Below, in pieces: positions 1 to 8,975 of a DNA stretch of 64,000 nucleotides. The stretch covers positions 80,483-144,482 of the forward strand of contig CAWGBF010000007.1 in NCBI GenBank assembly GCA_963820775.1, in the 5' to 3' direction. The notes below the pieces were generated by a model. It searched no databases. It saw only the letters and a program-made list of their open reading frames with translations, and was not told the DNA's origin. Position 1 is the first letter of the stretch. The number at the start of each line of letters is the position of its first letter. Made by a program: the position numbers and the translations under genes. This DNA comes from Roseiarcus sp963820775. GTDB lineage: Bacteria > Pseudomonadota > Alphaproteobacteria > Rhizobiales > Beijerinckiaceae.

Positions 1-2
1 AC

Positions 3-887
3 TTTGCGATCCGCCGCGGCGAAACGTTCGGGCTCGTGGGCGAATCCGGCTCCGGCAAATCGACGCTGGCGCGCATGGTGGTCGGCTTGCTCGAGCCAAG
101 CCAGGGGCAGGTCATGATCGACGGCGTCGACCTCGCTAGGACCAGCGACCCTGCCACGCGGCGCGCGGTTCGCCGGCGCATGCAGATGATCTTTCAGGAC
201 CCCTTCGCTTCGCTCAATCCGCGTTGGCGGGTCGGCGACATCATCGCCGAGCCCATCCGCGCGCTCCGCCGGCGCAACGCTGGCGGCAGGCGCGCGATCG
301 CGGCGCGCGTCGATGAGCTGCTCGAACTCGTCGGCCTTCATCCCGCCGACGCGCCCAAGTTTCCGCACGAATTTTCCGGCGGTCAACGCCAGCGCATCGC
401 GATTGCCCGCGCAATCGCCGCCCATCCCGATTTCATCGTCTGCGACGAGCCCACCTCGGCGCTCGACGTCTCGATCCAGGCGCAGATTCTGAACCTGATG
501 CGCGACCTGCAGGAGAGACTCGGCCTCACCTATCTCTTGATCACCCACAATCTGGCGGTGGTGCAGTTCATGGCGACCCGCGTCGGCGTGATGTATCTCG
601 GCCGGCTGGTCGAGATCGGCGAGACCGAGGCGCTGTTCGCACGACCTCGTCACCCTTATACGCGCATGCTGCTCGACGCTGTGCCCGACCTTTCGATGAG
701 CGGACGCCCGCGCAGCGCAATTGGCGGCGAGCCGCCCAACCCGATCGATCCCCCGCCTGGCTGCCCGTTCCATCCGCGCTGCCCGCAGGCGATCGCGATC
801 TGCAAATCCGAGCGGCCTCTCTTCCGCGATAATGTCGCCTGTCACCTCGCCGCTGCGAATGGCCCAGGACCCCCCATCACGGGATGA
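3..887 (+). CDS. Peptide/nickel-type ABC transporter ATP-binding protein (DppF/OppF family), 5' truncated by window edge
   Basis: The reading frame is open from base 3, so the true start lies outside the window. It energises import of peptides or similar solutes on the cytoplasmic face of the membrane. Visible: Walker A (GESGSGKST) encoded near base 40, signature FSGGQRQRIAIARA near base 375, Walker B FIVCDEPTSALD near base 435, and the switch histidine in LLITHN. The C-terminal oligo_HPY region (RHPYTRMLLDAVP, then a cysteine-containing HPRCPQA segment) marks the oligopeptide/dipeptide subfamily. It is probably the last gene of a permease operon to the left; the substrate cannot be told. Confidence 0.93.
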   Translation, partial: FAIRRGETFGLVGESGSGKSTLARMVVGLLEPSQGQVMIDGVDLARTSDPATRRAVRRRMQMIFQDPFASLNPRWRVGDIIAEPIRALRRRNAGGRRAIAARVDELLELVGLHPADAPKFPHEFSGGQRQRIAIARAIAAHPDFIVCDEPTSALDVSIQAQILNLMRDLQERLGLTYLLITHNLAVVQFMATRVGVMYLGRLVEIGETEALFARPRHPYTRMLLDAVPDLSMSGRPRSAIGGEPPNPIDPPPGCPFHPRCPQAIAICKSERPLFRDNVACHLAAANGPGPPITG

Positions 888-906
888 CATAGGGCCACAC
901 CACAGC

Positions 907-1001
907 CGTCATTGCGAGCGAAGCGAAGCAATCCAGGGGAACGTCTGGCGCCCTACGGCTCCTGGATCGGCGCGTCGGCCTCCGGCCTCCTCGCGATGAC
1001 G
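907..1001. repeat. REP-like palindromic intergenic element, copy 1
   Basis: Begins cgtcattgcgagcgaagcg and ends ctcgcgatgacg, so its two ends are imperfect inverted repeats able to form a long hairpin. A close copy in the same orientation lies at 42137-42226 and a diverged one at 40401-40480. It fills the gap between two convergent genes. Such elements are common extragenic repeats in Rhizobiales. Confidence 0.8.
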
Positions 1002-1026
1002 ACGATCACATCCTGTTCTAACGGGA

Positions 1027-2911
1027 TCACTGCGCCTTCATCTTCAGGTGCGCCTTGGGGAAATAGAGTCCCGCCAATTGCCGGTCCCACCAGCGGCCCG
1101 CCGCATGCTCGTCACTGCTCGCGTAGGTGTAGTCGTACAGCTCAGCTCGCACATAGGCCGGCGGCTTGTCGGGAAAAGGATTCGTCTTAAGCAACGCCGT
1201 CACCGAAGAGTTCGTTTTCCAAGAGGCGCTCAAGAAACCGCGAAAACCACGGCAATCGCTGCGGATCGTCGAGCGCGGCGAACCACATCTGCCAGTCGAG
1301 CCGCGGCTGGTGAGGGATGTTCCATGGCGGGCGACGCCCGAGATCGCCGGGCTTGTAGCGGAATTCGTACTCCCGCCATTGCAGGCCGTCGTCGGACCCC
1401 TCGACGATGATCTCGTTGCGGGTCGTCGTCATGACCGCGAACAGGCCGTAAGGGCTCACGATATGGAACGGCTCGAACAGGTCGTCGACCGCCAGCGCCG
1501 CTCCCGGCGGACTGCCGCCGAACCGTTCGTCCATCTGCACCAGGCTTAAGAACACCATCACGAGCGCCGCTGCGTTGACAACGATTGTCACCGCGCGTCG
1601 CGTCGGCTGAGGTTCTGCGCGCGCCCGGGTGAGGGCGAGAAGGGGCGTCGGCAATATCCGTCGCAGCGCCGCGTCGTCGAACAGCGGCAGGCAGAGCAAC
1701 ATGGTTTGAAGATTGAACCAGTTGTAATTCCCGGTCGCGAGAATACAGCCTTCGAACAGCAGAATGCCGAACCCGGCGGCAAACCTTAAGCGCCGCGGGC
1801 AGAAGATCAGGAACGGCAGAACGAGCTCGACGATAAACATGGCGCCGGTTGCGGCTTTCAGCACGCCGGCCGGCAGCTGCGCCGCGTACCAGGCGAGCGG
1901 CGTCGGCAGCGGCTGGGTCAGAAAGTGGTAGCTGAGCGCCGAGAGATTCCGCCAGTTGGGATCGCCGCTGATCAGCTTGACGACGCCCGACATGAACATG
2001 AAGCGGAACAAGAGCCAGCGCGCGAGCCAAACGCCGGTGATCGGCTTGAAGCTCATCACTAGCGCGACGACCGCCGTCTCCAACAGGAACGTGTCCCACT
2101 GGAAGTTCATGAAGGTCTGCCCGGCATAGAGCAGGGAGAGATAAAGCGCGTAGATGAGAACGAGGCTGAGACGCGGGAAGAGATTGAGCGCCAGCATGAG
2201 CGACAAACCCGCTCCGGCCCAGGGAACAGCGTGAATGGCGAGATCGCTGTCGTTCAGCCAGAACACCATCGGCGCGAGGACAAAACGCTCCGGGCCGAAA
2301 CGGGCGGCGAGCGCGTCGACGAGTTCGTTCAGCGGGAGGATGCCGCGGCTGCCGATCAGTCCTTGCGCCTGCACCGCAAAGGATACGAAGGCGCAAAGGG
2401 TGACGAGCGCGAACAGGCGAAGGAAGAGAAATGAGACAAGCGCGTACCGCGGCGGCTCGTGGTTCCTGCCCCACAGCATGAGACTCAATCGGAAGAAGGC
2501 GGGCCGGCGCTTGGCGATAAAGGCGTAAGCAAGTTCGGAGATGGGCGCGAAACCGGGCAGGTAGAGGTAAAGAGCGAGCCAGAAGCCCTTGGCGGGCGCT
2601 TGCGCGAGCGTCAGGAAGCTCGCCTCGGCGCCGCTAGCGCGCCTGCCGTCGGGCGCGATGAATTGAACCGCGCGCTGGAACTCGGCTTCAGGGATCGTCG
2701 GATATTGCGCCAGGACCTGCTGGTAGGGTCGGTAGTCGACGCTGTCGCCCGTTAGTTTCCGCCAATAGCGTGCCCAATATCCACAAAACCCGCAATCGCC
2801 GTCATAGAGGAGCTGCGGCCGCGCGCTCAAGGCTGGCGCTGCAGTGCGATCGACGGACTGATTTCCTGATACCTCTTGCACGACGTGAACTGTGCATTGC
2901 GCCCCGCCCAC
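1027..2911 (-). CDS. DUF393 (DCC thiol-disulfide) - lipase maturation factor fusion protein, frameshifted
   Basis: The N-terminal part (about residues 30-140) is a DUF393/DCC domain with the redox motif YDGDCGFCGYW. The rest is a multi-pass membrane protein matching the lipase maturation factor family (MNFQWDTFLLE, RWLLFRFMFMSGVVK, LQTMLLCLPLFDD). The frame stops at 1187, but the family's conserved C-terminus (ALLKTNPFPDKPP, YVRAELYDYTY) continues in another frame to a stop at 1027. Removing one base near 1195 gives one protein of 627 residues, so the break is probably a sequence error. Eukaryotic LMF1 helps lipases fold in the ER. What the bacterial fusion acts on is unknown; a role in disulfide-assisted folding at the membrane is inference. 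Confidence 0.8.
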
Positions 2912-3139
2912 TTTGTCAGTGCTTTTGTTGGCGAAACTGTGGGGTCGTTACCCCTGAGGATGCGTGACGACTGGGGACGCCCAGAGCGGACCCGACGCGC
3001 CGAATTGGCAACATAGGCATATGCTGTTTTTGCGCGGTAAGAGCGTAGGTACTTCTACCTATTGCCAAGTCGGCTCGCCGCCTGGGATCATTCGATCCTT
3101 GGCAGGCTCCGCGGATTCCGAAGATCGGATTTACCAACT

Positions 3140-3255
3140 GCCGGCGCCCGGCCGAGCCGTCCATCTTTAGCGCGTTTCGATAACCATGCGTCTCAAAGAG
3201 ACGCTCACTTTGTCTGGGGAGGAACACATGGCTTATCAGGATAATTGCGTCCGAA
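3140..3255 (+). repeat. Direct repeat, left copy (upstream region plus first codons of an SMP-30 gene)
   Basis: About 110 bp closely matching 4579-4690 (roughly 80% by eye). Shared blocks include gtttcgataaccatgcgtct, tctggggaggaa and atggcttatcaggataattg. This copy also contains a perfect palindrome gcgtctcaaagagacgc at 3188-3204, which is degenerate in the right copy. The two repeats flank the first SMP-30 gene. Confidence 0.8.
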
Positions 3256-3338
3256 ATTCCAGCGGCACGGCTGGTTTGGGTGGAAACCTGCGGTTCCTTC
3301 GCTCTGGCCTGACGGCACGGTTCCCAACATCCAAATGA
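3228..3338 (+). pseudogene. Remnant N-terminus of an SMP-30-type gene (36-codon open frame)
   Basis: Preceded by a strong ribosome site (ggggagga), it starts MAYQDNCVRNS, nearly identical to the start of the intact gene at 4663 (MAYQDNCVQNS). The similarity then stops and the frame ends after 36 codons without a Tat signal or domain. The simplest reading is the stub of a duplicated gene whose body was lost or replaced. It could still be translated as a leader peptide for the gene at 3448. Confidence 0.55.
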
Positions 3339-3447
3339 CAGCCCCCGAGTTTGAATGCGAGTTTGCCGGTGGGGCGTTAGGAGTTCCAGCGCTTTCCAGA
3401 TTCCTGAGCACTTCTAAGAATCCTGAGCAACTTCTAGGGAGATAACA

Positions 3448-4560
3448 ATGAACCGACGCGCATTTTTGACGACAACGGCGGCTGCTGCAACGGCCGCGAC
3501 CCTGAAAGCGGCCTCTGCGGCGAGCGTGCCGGCAACCAGCCAGACCGGCGCTCCAACCCTGCAAACCGAGCCGCTGCCCTTGGGACCGCTGTCGGGGAGC
3601 CGCTATCCGGACTCTCATCTGGAGTTCGCTCACCCCGCTAACACATTCGGACCTGCCGGTTTCCCGGCCTTCGCCGGCACCATGGCGGTCGAGCGCGTCG
3701 CGACCGGGTTCCGCTGGGCCGAGGGCCCGGTCTACTTCCCGGCGTGGCGGATGGTGCTGTTCAGCGACATTCCCAACAACCGCATCATGCGCTTCCTGGA
3801 GGATGACGGCCACTGCAGCGTTTATCGCCAGCCGTCGATGAACTCGAACGGCAACACCATTGATCGGGAAGGACGCCTGATCACTTGCGAGCATAGCGGC
3901 CGCCGGGTCACCCGCACCGAGCCCGACGGCTCGATCACGATCATCGCCGACTCCTACAATGGCAAGAAGCTGAACTCGCCGAACGACGCGGTTGTCGCGT
4001 CCGATGGCTCGATCTGGTTCACCGATCCGGCCTATGGCATTGGCGGCTTTTATGAGGGCGTCAAGGCCCAGCAGGAGCAGGAAAAGCACAACGTCTACAG
4101 GGTCGATCCGAGCTCGGGCGAGATCAAGGTTGTCGCCGACGACTTCGTGGAGCCCAACGGCATTGCCTTCTCGCCCGACGAGAAGAAGCTCTACATCATC
4201 GACACCGGCTTCACCGACGGGCCGCAGAACCCGTCGCATATCCGAGTGTTCGACGTGGATGTCGCGGCCGGGAAGCTTTCGAACAGCAAAGTCTTTGCGG
4301 AAATGCCCAAGCCCAGCATCACCGACGGTCTGCGCTGCGACACCGCGGGCCGCGTCTGGTGCTCGTGCGGTTGGGGCGATCCAAGCAACGACGGCGTGTG
4401 GTGCTTCGCGCCGGCGGGCGATCTGCTCGGCAAAATCCACATTCCGGAAACGGTCGCCAACCTGTGCTTCGGCGGCCAGCAACGCAACAGACTTTACATC
4501 TGCGGCTCGACATCGCTCTACGCAGTCTACACGAGCGCGCAGGGCGCTATGAAGCCATGA
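3448..4560 (+). CDS. Exported SMP-30/gluconolactonase-like protein 1
   Basis: A 370-residue protein with a twin-arginine signal (MNRRAFLTTTAA, then an Ala-rich stretch) followed by a six-bladed SMP-30/LRE beta-propeller. Probable metal and active-site positions are visible in WAEGPVYF (Glu), NSPNDAVV (Asn/Asp), EPNGIAFSPDEKKLYIIDTG (Asn) and ITDGLRCD (Asp). Family members hydrolyse sugar or other lactones in a divalent-metal-dependent way; the substrate here is unknown. It is followed 102 bp later by a paralogue with the same fold and many shared motifs, so the pair arose by tandem duplication. Confidence 0.88.
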   Translation: MNRRAFLTTTAAAATAATLKAASAASVPATSQTGAPTLQTEPLPLGPLSGSRYPDSHLEFAHPANTFGPAGFPAFAGTMAVERVATGFRWAEGPVYFPAWRMVLFSDIPNNRIMRFLEDDGHCSVYRQPSMNSNGNTIDREGRLITCEHSGRRVTRTEPDGSITIIADSYNGKKLNSPNDAVVASDGSIWFTDPAYGIGGFYEGVKAQQEQEKHNVYRVDPSSGEIKVVADDFVEPNGIAFSPDEKKLYIIDTGFTDGPQNPSHIRVFDVDVAAGKLSNSKVFAEMPKPSITDGLRCDTAGRVWCSCGWGDPSNDGVWCFAPAGDLLGKIHIPETVANLCFGGQQRNRLYICGSTSLYAVYTSAQGAMKP

Positions 4561-4578
4561 CCAACTCCGAGTAGCGCT

Positions 4579-4690
4579 GGTGGCCGGCCAAGCCGACCAT
4601 CCTTAGAGTGTTTCGATAACCATGCGTCTCAATAGTCGCCAATTTTATCTGGGGAGGAATACATGGCTTATCAGGATAATTGCGTTCAAA
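4579..4690 (+). repeat. Direct repeat, right copy
   Basis: Matches 3140-3255 and contains the ribosome site and first nine codons of the intact SMP-30 gene starting at 4663. See the left copy for the shared blocks. Confidence 0.8.
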
Positions 4691-5883
4691 ATTCGGGCCG
4701 CGGGGTTTCGCGGCGGACGCTTGTCGCAGGGCTAGCGGGGGGCGCGGCGGCGTTCGCTGTCTCTCGCGCGATGGCGCAGACAGGACCAGTCGCACCGCCA
4801 AGCACCATAACCAGCCCGCCGCGGGATTTCGGCCCCAACGGACTGCCGAATGTCTATTTCACCGACCCTGACGTGCTCACCGTCGATCCGAGCTTCGACG
4901 GCCTCCGCCAACCCAACGCGCCGATCCAGAGACTCTGGACTGGAGCTCTGTGGGCGGAGGGGCCGGCGTGGAACTCTGAAGGTCGTTATCTCGTCTGGAG
5001 CGACATCCCCAACAATCGGCAAATGCGATGGTCGGAAGACGACGGTCACGTCAGCGTTTTCCGCATGCCCTCGAACAACAGCAACGGCAACACATTTGAC
5101 TTCCAGGGTCGGCAGGTCAGCTGCGAGCATCTCATGCGACGCGTCGTGCGCTACGAGCTAGACGGCTCAATCACGATCATCGCCGACTCCTATAGCGGCA
5201 AGCACCTCAATTCTCCCAACGATGTCGTTCCTCACCCAGACGGCAGCCTCTGGTTCACCGATCCGCCCTACGGCAGCCAGCTCTATGAGGGCGCTCCCGA
5301 CGCGCCGGGCGGACCGGGCAATCCGGGACACCTCAATCCCAAGCTCGGCCAACCGGGTGGATTCGTGCCGGGTAAACGAGAATTGCCGACCAACTGCTAT
5401 CGGTGGGATCCAAGCGGAAAGCTCGATCTCGTGGTCACGGAAGAGCAGGTTCCTGATCCGAACGGCCTATGTTTCTCGCCCGACTACAAGAAGCTCTACG
5501 TCATTAGCACGGGCAAGGGTCCGGGGGATACCGGTCCCGGCGGCAAAGGCGATATTTCGGTCTTCGATGTCGGCGCCGACAACAAGCTCTCGAATCAAAA
5601 GCTCTTCACCGATTGCGTTGTGGACGGCGTGAAGTGCGGCCCCGACGGCATCCGCTCAGATGTGGACGGCAACCTCTGGGTGTCCAGCAATGCTGGTCGC
5701 GCCGTGGGTTACAGCGGTGTGACTGTGTGGAACTCCGCCGGCAAGCTCATCGGCCGTATTCGTATCCCCGAGGTCGTCGCCAACATTTGCTTCGGCGGCC
5801 CGAAGCGCAACCGGTTGTTCATGGCCGGCAGCCAATCGCTCTACGCGCTCTATACGGCGACTCAGGGAGCGGCTCCCGGCTGA
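4663..5883 (+). CDS. Exported SMP-30/gluconolactonase-like protein 2
   Basis: A 406-residue paralogue of the preceding gene. It has a Tat-type signal (SRRTLVAGLAGGAAAFAVS ending in AMAQ) after a 12-residue cytoplasmic extension, then an SMP-30 propeller with WAEGPAWN, NSPNDVVPHPDGSLWFTDPP, DPNGLCFSPDYKKLYV and CGPDGIRSD. Compared with gene 1 it carries an insertion rich in Gly and Pro around residues 205-235. The start is fixed by ggggagga eight bases upstream of ATG. A strong terminator follows at 5924. Lactone hydrolysis is the family role; the substrate is not known. Confidence 0.88.
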   Translation: MAYQDNCVQNSGRGVSRRTLVAGLAGGAAAFAVSRAMAQTGPVAPPSTITSPPRDFGPNGLPNVYFTDPDVLTVDPSFDGLRQPNAPIQRLWTGALWAEGPAWNSEGRYLVWSDIPNNRQMRWSEDDGHVSVFRMPSNNSNGNTFDFQGRQVSCEHLMRRVVRYELDGSITIIADSYSGKHLNSPNDVVPHPDGSLWFTDPPYGSQLYEGAPDAPGGPGNPGHLNPKLGQPGGFVPGKRELPTNCYRWDPSGKLDLVVTEEQVPDPNGLCFSPDYKKLYVISTGKGPGDTGPGGKGDISVFDVGADNKLSNQKLFTDCVVDGVKCGPDGIRSDVDGNLWVSSNAGRAVGYSGVTVWNSAGKLIGRIRIPEVVANICFGGPKRNRLFMAGSQSLYALYTATQGAAPG

Positions 5884-5923
5884 GGCTGGCCAGCTCCTCT
5901 CGCGCCGCGAGGCGGGAAACTCT

Positions 5924-5951
5924 GGCCGGGCGCTTGCACCCGGCCTTTTTT
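5924..5951 (+). terminator. Rho-independent terminator after the SMP-30 pair
   Basis: Seven-base GC arms ggccggg and cccggcc around an 8-base loop, followed directly by six T. It lies 40 bp past the stop of the second SMP-30 gene and abuts the convergent YidB-like gene, so it may serve the plus strand mainly. Confidence 0.85.
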
Positions 5952-5953
5952 CA

Positions 5954-6409
5954 TTACTTCTCGAGATCAGCCAGCGTCGGCATGCGACCATTGGGGGTCA
6001 TATGATTGATGATCTGCGGCAGCACGGTCGCGAGCTGGTTCAAGAGCTCTTGCTGGCTCATGCCGGTGCGCTGCGAAAGCTCGTTGAGGACGTTCTGGCC
6101 GAGCGCTGAGCCCAGTTGTCCGGGCTGAACCGGCTCGTTCGCACCATGGCCGACCCAGGAATTGACCTGTGGCCCGACCCCGCCGGCGCTGAGCTTGCCG
6201 ATGAGGTCGGTGAGGCCGCCCAGAATGCTGCCGGCGGGCGCGTTCGTCGGCGCCGGTTGTGCGGGCGTTGGCGCAGGCGGCGCCGAGGCAGGCGCGGAGC
6301 CGCCGCCGAAGATCTTGCCCAGGATCAGCGCGCCTACCGCAACCGCGATCGGAGTCGCCAGATTGCCGCCCGGCACCGCGTTCTTCATTGCGTCGTCAAA
6401 TGAAGCCAT
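5954..6409 (-). CDS. YidB-like DUF937 family protein
   Basis: A 151-residue protein starting MASFDDAM. It has a Gly/Ala helix (PIAVAVGALILGKIFGGG) near residues 20-40, a Pro/Ala linker, and a C-terminal YidB-type domain (GLTDLIGKLSAGG, VNSWVGHGANEPV, LSQRTGMSQQELLNQLATVLPQ). The family is widespread in Proteobacteria with no assigned biochemical role. An upstream in-frame ATG at 6430 is possible but less likely, since gaggacac-type ribosome bases lie between the two. Confidence 0.8.
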   Translation of the reverse strand: MASFDDAMKNAVPGGNLATPIAVAVGALILGKIFGGGSAPASAPPAPTPAQPAPTNAPAGSILGGLTDLIGKLSAGGVGPQVNSWVGHGANEPVQPGQLGSALGQNVLNELSQRTGMSQQELLNQLATVLPQIINHMTPNGRMPTLADLEK

Positions 6410-6568
6410 CGTTGTGTCCTCCGAATGCATGCCTGCCGAAAAGCCTTCCCTTCGACCGCAGCGTAGCGCTGGATTTCGAAGATATGACGACCAAGACTAC
6501 CGGCTTGCGTTTTCCCCGTCCATACCGCACATTCCGGCGCTGGCGGACGACGCACGGGAGGCTACGAC

Positions 6569-6820
6569 ATGGGCATACTCAGCTGGATCATTCTCGGCCT
6601 CATCGCTGGCTTCATCGCAAGCAAGATCGTCAACAAGACCGGGTCGGGTATGACGATGGACATTGCGCTCGGCGTTGTGGGCGCGATCGTCGGCGGATTT
6701 CTGGCGAGCTTTCTTGGCATCGGCGGCGTCACGGGAGTCAACATCGGAAGCATCATCATCGCCGTCATCGGCGCGGTGGTCGTGCTGCTGGTCTATCGCG
6801 CAGTCACCTCGCGGGCCTGA
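6569..6820 (+). CDS. GlsB/YeaQ/YmgE family stress-response membrane protein
   Basis: An 83-residue protein made of three hydrophobic glycine-rich helices (SWIILGLIAGFIASKIV, DIALGVVGAIVGGFLASFLG, IGSIIIAVIGAVVVLLVYR), the usual size and layout of the transglycosylase-associated GlsB family of inner-membrane proteins. Members are commonly stress-induced; the molecular role is unknown. It is a stand-alone gene preceded by gggaggctacgac, a good ribosome site. Confidence 0.88.
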   Translation: MGILSWIILGLIAGFIASKIVNKTGSGMTMDIALGVVGAIVGGFLASFLGIGGVTGVNIGSIIIAVIGAVVVLLVYRAVTSRA

Positions 6821-6829
6821 CGCGAACCG

Positions 6830-7291
6830 TCAATCGGCGACTCTCCAGCGGGCCGCCGACCGATCGTCCTCCCCCTTCGATTCGATCCAACCCTCGACGG
6901 CGCCATCGCTGCGTATGGCGCGCTTCCAGAACGGCGCGCGGGTCTTAAGGTAGTCCATCAGCATCTCGGCCGCCGCGAACGCCGCGCCACGATGCGCCGC
7001 GGCGACCACCACGAGAACGATCCGCTCGCCGGGCGCGATGCGCCCATAGCGATGGATCACGGTTGCGCCCTGAAGCGGCCAGCGCGCCTCCGCCTCACCC
7101 GCGGCGCGTGCGATCTCTTCCTCGGCCATTCCGGGATAATGCTCGAGCTCAAGCGCGGCAAGCGATCCGCCCTCGTCGCGGCAGCGCCCGACAAAGCTGA
7201 CCACGGCGCCGACGTCAGTTCGCCCTCGGGCGAGCGCTTCGGCCTCCGCGCCGAGGTCGAAATCCTCTCGCTGGACGCGGACTGTCGCCAT
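6830..7291 (-). CDS. moaE: Molybdopterin synthase catalytic subunit MoaE
   Basis: A 153-residue protein with family motifs FVGRCRDE, LELEHYPGMAEEEI, HRYGRIAPGERIVLVVVAAAHR and the active-site lysine region YLKTRAPFWK. With MoaD it converts cyclic pyranopterin monophosphate to molybdopterin by transferring sulfur in the cytoplasm. It lies 5 bp downstream of moaD in the same operon as pgsA. Confidence 0.95.
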   Translation of the reverse strand: MATVRVQREDFDLGAEAEALARGRTDVGAVVSFVGRCRDEGGSLAALELEHYPGMAEEEIARAAGEAEARWPLQGATVIHRYGRIAPGERIVLVVVAAAHRGAAFAAAEMLMDYLKTRAPFWKRAIRSDGAVEGWIESKGEDDRSAARWRVAD

Positions 7292-7296
7292 CGCTT

Positions 7297-7548
7297 TCAG
7301 CCGCCGGTCATCGGCGGAAAGAACGCCACTTCCTTCGCCCCGGCGATCGAAGCGTCACTACGCGCGTGAACCCGATCGAGCGCAGCGCGAACGGCCATAG
7401 GCTTCTCGAACGCGCGCGCGTAGCCCTCTCCGCGTTCGGAAAGCCAGGCGATAAGGTCGCCGACCGTCGCCACCGATGGAGGTGGATCAAGCTCTTCCTC
7501 CTCCATGCCGACGCGTTCGCGCACCCAGGCGAAATAAAGCGCCTTCAT
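7297..7548 (-). CDS. moaD: Molybdopterin synthase sulfur carrier subunit MoaD
   Basis: An 83-residue ubiquitin-like protein ending in the diagnostic Gly-Gly (PPMTGG), where the thiocarboxylate forms. It begins MKALYFAWVRERVG, typical of MoaD. It sits between pgsA (7 bp upstream) and moaE (5 bp downstream), an arrangement common in Rhizobiales, and works directly with MoaE. Confidence 0.95.
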   Translation of the reverse strand: MKALYFAWVRERVGMEEEELDPPPSVATVGDLIAWLSERGEGYARAFEKPMAVRAALDRVHARSDASIAGAKEVAFFPPMTGG

Positions 7549-7555
7549 TCTCGTC

Positions 7556-8167
7556 TCAGTCGCTCCCGGCGTGATCGTAGCTCGCCTTCATATAGTCCCA
7601 TCCAGTGTAGAGCGTTACTATGGCTGCGATCCACAACAGCACAATCCCGGTTGTGATCGATCCCGGAAGGACGGCTTCACCGGCTGGCCCAGCGATGAGA
7701 AAAGCCAGCGCGATGAATTGGACGGTGGTCTTCCACTTGGCGAGCGCCGTCACCGGGAGCGGAACTCTGAGCTCGGCCAGATATTCGCGCAAGCCCGAGA
7801 CCAGGATCTCCCGGCAAAGGATGACGATCGCGGCCCAGAGCGTGAGGCCAAAAATGGTCCGATTGGCGGCGAGCACCAGGATCACCGCGGACACAAGAAG
7901 CTTGTCGGCGATCGGATCCAGCATTCTCCCGAGCGAAGACTGTTGCGACCATGCGCGCGCCAGATAGCCGTCGAAAAAGTCGCTGATCCCGGCTGCGATG
8001 AAGATCGCGAGCGCGGTCCATCGCGCCCATGGCTCGTCCGGCCAGAACAAAAGCCCAGCGACCAGCGGGACCGCCGCGACCCGCGCGTAGGTCAGAATAT
8101 TGGGCAGGGACCAATTGCGGCTGAGCGGACGGGCGGTCGAGGAAACCATTTGCGGCGCAGCAGACAT
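7556..8167 (-). CDS. pgsA: CDP-diacylglycerol-glycerol-3-phosphate 3-phosphatidyltransferase
   Basis: An inner-membrane enzyme that makes phosphatidylglycerophosphate, the committed step to phosphatidylglycerol and cardiolipin. The CDP-alcohol phosphotransferase motif D-x2-DG-x2-AR-x8-G-x3-D is partly visible as SDFFDGYLARAWSQQSSLG followed by RMLDPIADKLL. Several membrane helices follow. The frame is open to 8290, but the family's N-terminus (LPNILTYARV) fits a start at 8167 or 8149. It leads the pgsA-moaD-moaE operon and is divergent from upp. Confidence 0.93.
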   Translation of the reverse strand: MSAAPQMVSSTARPLSRNWSLPNILTYARVAAVPLVAGLLFWPDEPWARWTALAIFIAAGISDFFDGYLARAWSQQSSLGRMLDPIADKLLVSAVILVLAANRTIFGLTLWAAIVILCREILVSGLREYLAELRVPLPVTALAKWKTTVQFIALAFLIAGPAGEAVLPGSITTGIVLLWIAAIVTLYTGWDYMKASYDHAGSD

Positions 8168-8316
8168 CCTGCCCGTTCGCCCGTCAATAGCGCCGCAGGC
8201 GCAGTCGCGGATCGTCACGCCGTCGACAAAGCTGGGGACGATGACGCGCGCTCCGGCCTCGGCGGCCGCAACTTCGTTTAATGTCAACATCTTCGAAGTC
8301 TGGCCAGGACCCGCTC

Positions 8317-8946
8317 ATGTCCAATGTTTATGTCGTCGCCCATCCGCTGGTGCAGCACAAGCTGACGTTGATGCGCGACAAGACCGTTTCGACCAAGGGG
8401 TTCCGGCAGCTCATGAACGAGATCGGCATGCTGCTCGCCTACGAGGTGACGCGCGACCTGCCGCTGGAGCTCATCGAGGTGGAGACGCCGCTCACCAAGA
8501 CGATCGCGCCCACGATTGCCGGCAAGAAGCTGGTGTTTGCGCCGATTTTGCGCGCCGGCGTCGGATTTCTCGACGGCATGCTCGATCTGGTGCCGAGCGC
8601 GCGCGTGGCCCATATCGGGCTCTATCGCGATCCGCAAACTCTGGAGGCGGTGGAGTACTATTTCAAGGCCCCGACGGATGTGGCCGACCGGTTGGTGATC
8701 GTGATGGACCCGATGCTCGCGACCGCAAATTCAGCGGTCGCCGCCATAGACCGCCTCAAGCGGCGTGGGGTGAAGGAGATCCGCTTCGTCTGCCTTCTCG
8801 CCGCCCCCGAGGGGATCGAGCGGCTGACAAAAGCGCATCCCGACGTCCAGATCTGGACCGCGGCCGTTGACGAACGGCTCAACGAGCATGGCTACATCAT
8901 TCCTGGCCTGGGCGACGCGGGCGATCGGATGTTTGGCACGAAATAG
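8317..8946 (+). CDS. upp: Uracil phosphoribosyltransferase
   Basis: A 209-residue pyrimidine salvage enzyme that makes UMP from uracil and PRPP. The PRPP-binding loop VMDPMLATANSA, the FAPILRAGVGFLDGM segment and the C-terminal uracil-binding PGLGDAGDRMFGTK are all present. An in-frame ATG at 8281 exists, but the family starts at MSNVYVVAHPLVQHKL, so 8317 is chosen. It is followed by a hairpin terminator shared with the convergent mucR. Confidence 0.95.
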   Translation: MSNVYVVAHPLVQHKLTLMRDKTVSTKGFRQLMNEIGMLLAYEVTRDLPLELIEVETPLTKTIAPTIAGKKLVFAPILRAGVGFLDGMLDLVPSARVAHIGLYRDPQTLEAVEYYFKAPTDVADRLVIVMDPMLATANSAVAAIDRLKRRGVKEIRFVCLLAAPEGIERLTKAHPDVQIWTAAVDERLNEHGYIIPGLGDAGDRMFGTK

Positions 8947-8975
8947 AAGCGACACGTTCCGTGCCCGCGCCCGCA

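Larger units (their letters stand above)
2912..3447. other. Long intergenic region upstream of the first SMP-30 gene
   Basis: No gene with family support was found. It holds a copy of the upstream region and first codons of the second SMP-30 gene (3140-3255), a short open frame from 3228, and an imperfect duplication, cctgagcacttctaag followed by cctgagcaacttctag (about 3405-3440), just before the start codon at 3448. Confidence 0.5.

Noticed and set aside
3205..4482. 425-codon minus-strand frame across SMP-30 gene 1
   Set aside because: No family features and lies opposite a protein with clear motifs; shadow.
7556..8290. 244-residue version of PgsA
   Set aside because: The extra 41 N-terminal residues are not part of the family and lie in the divergent promoter region with upp.
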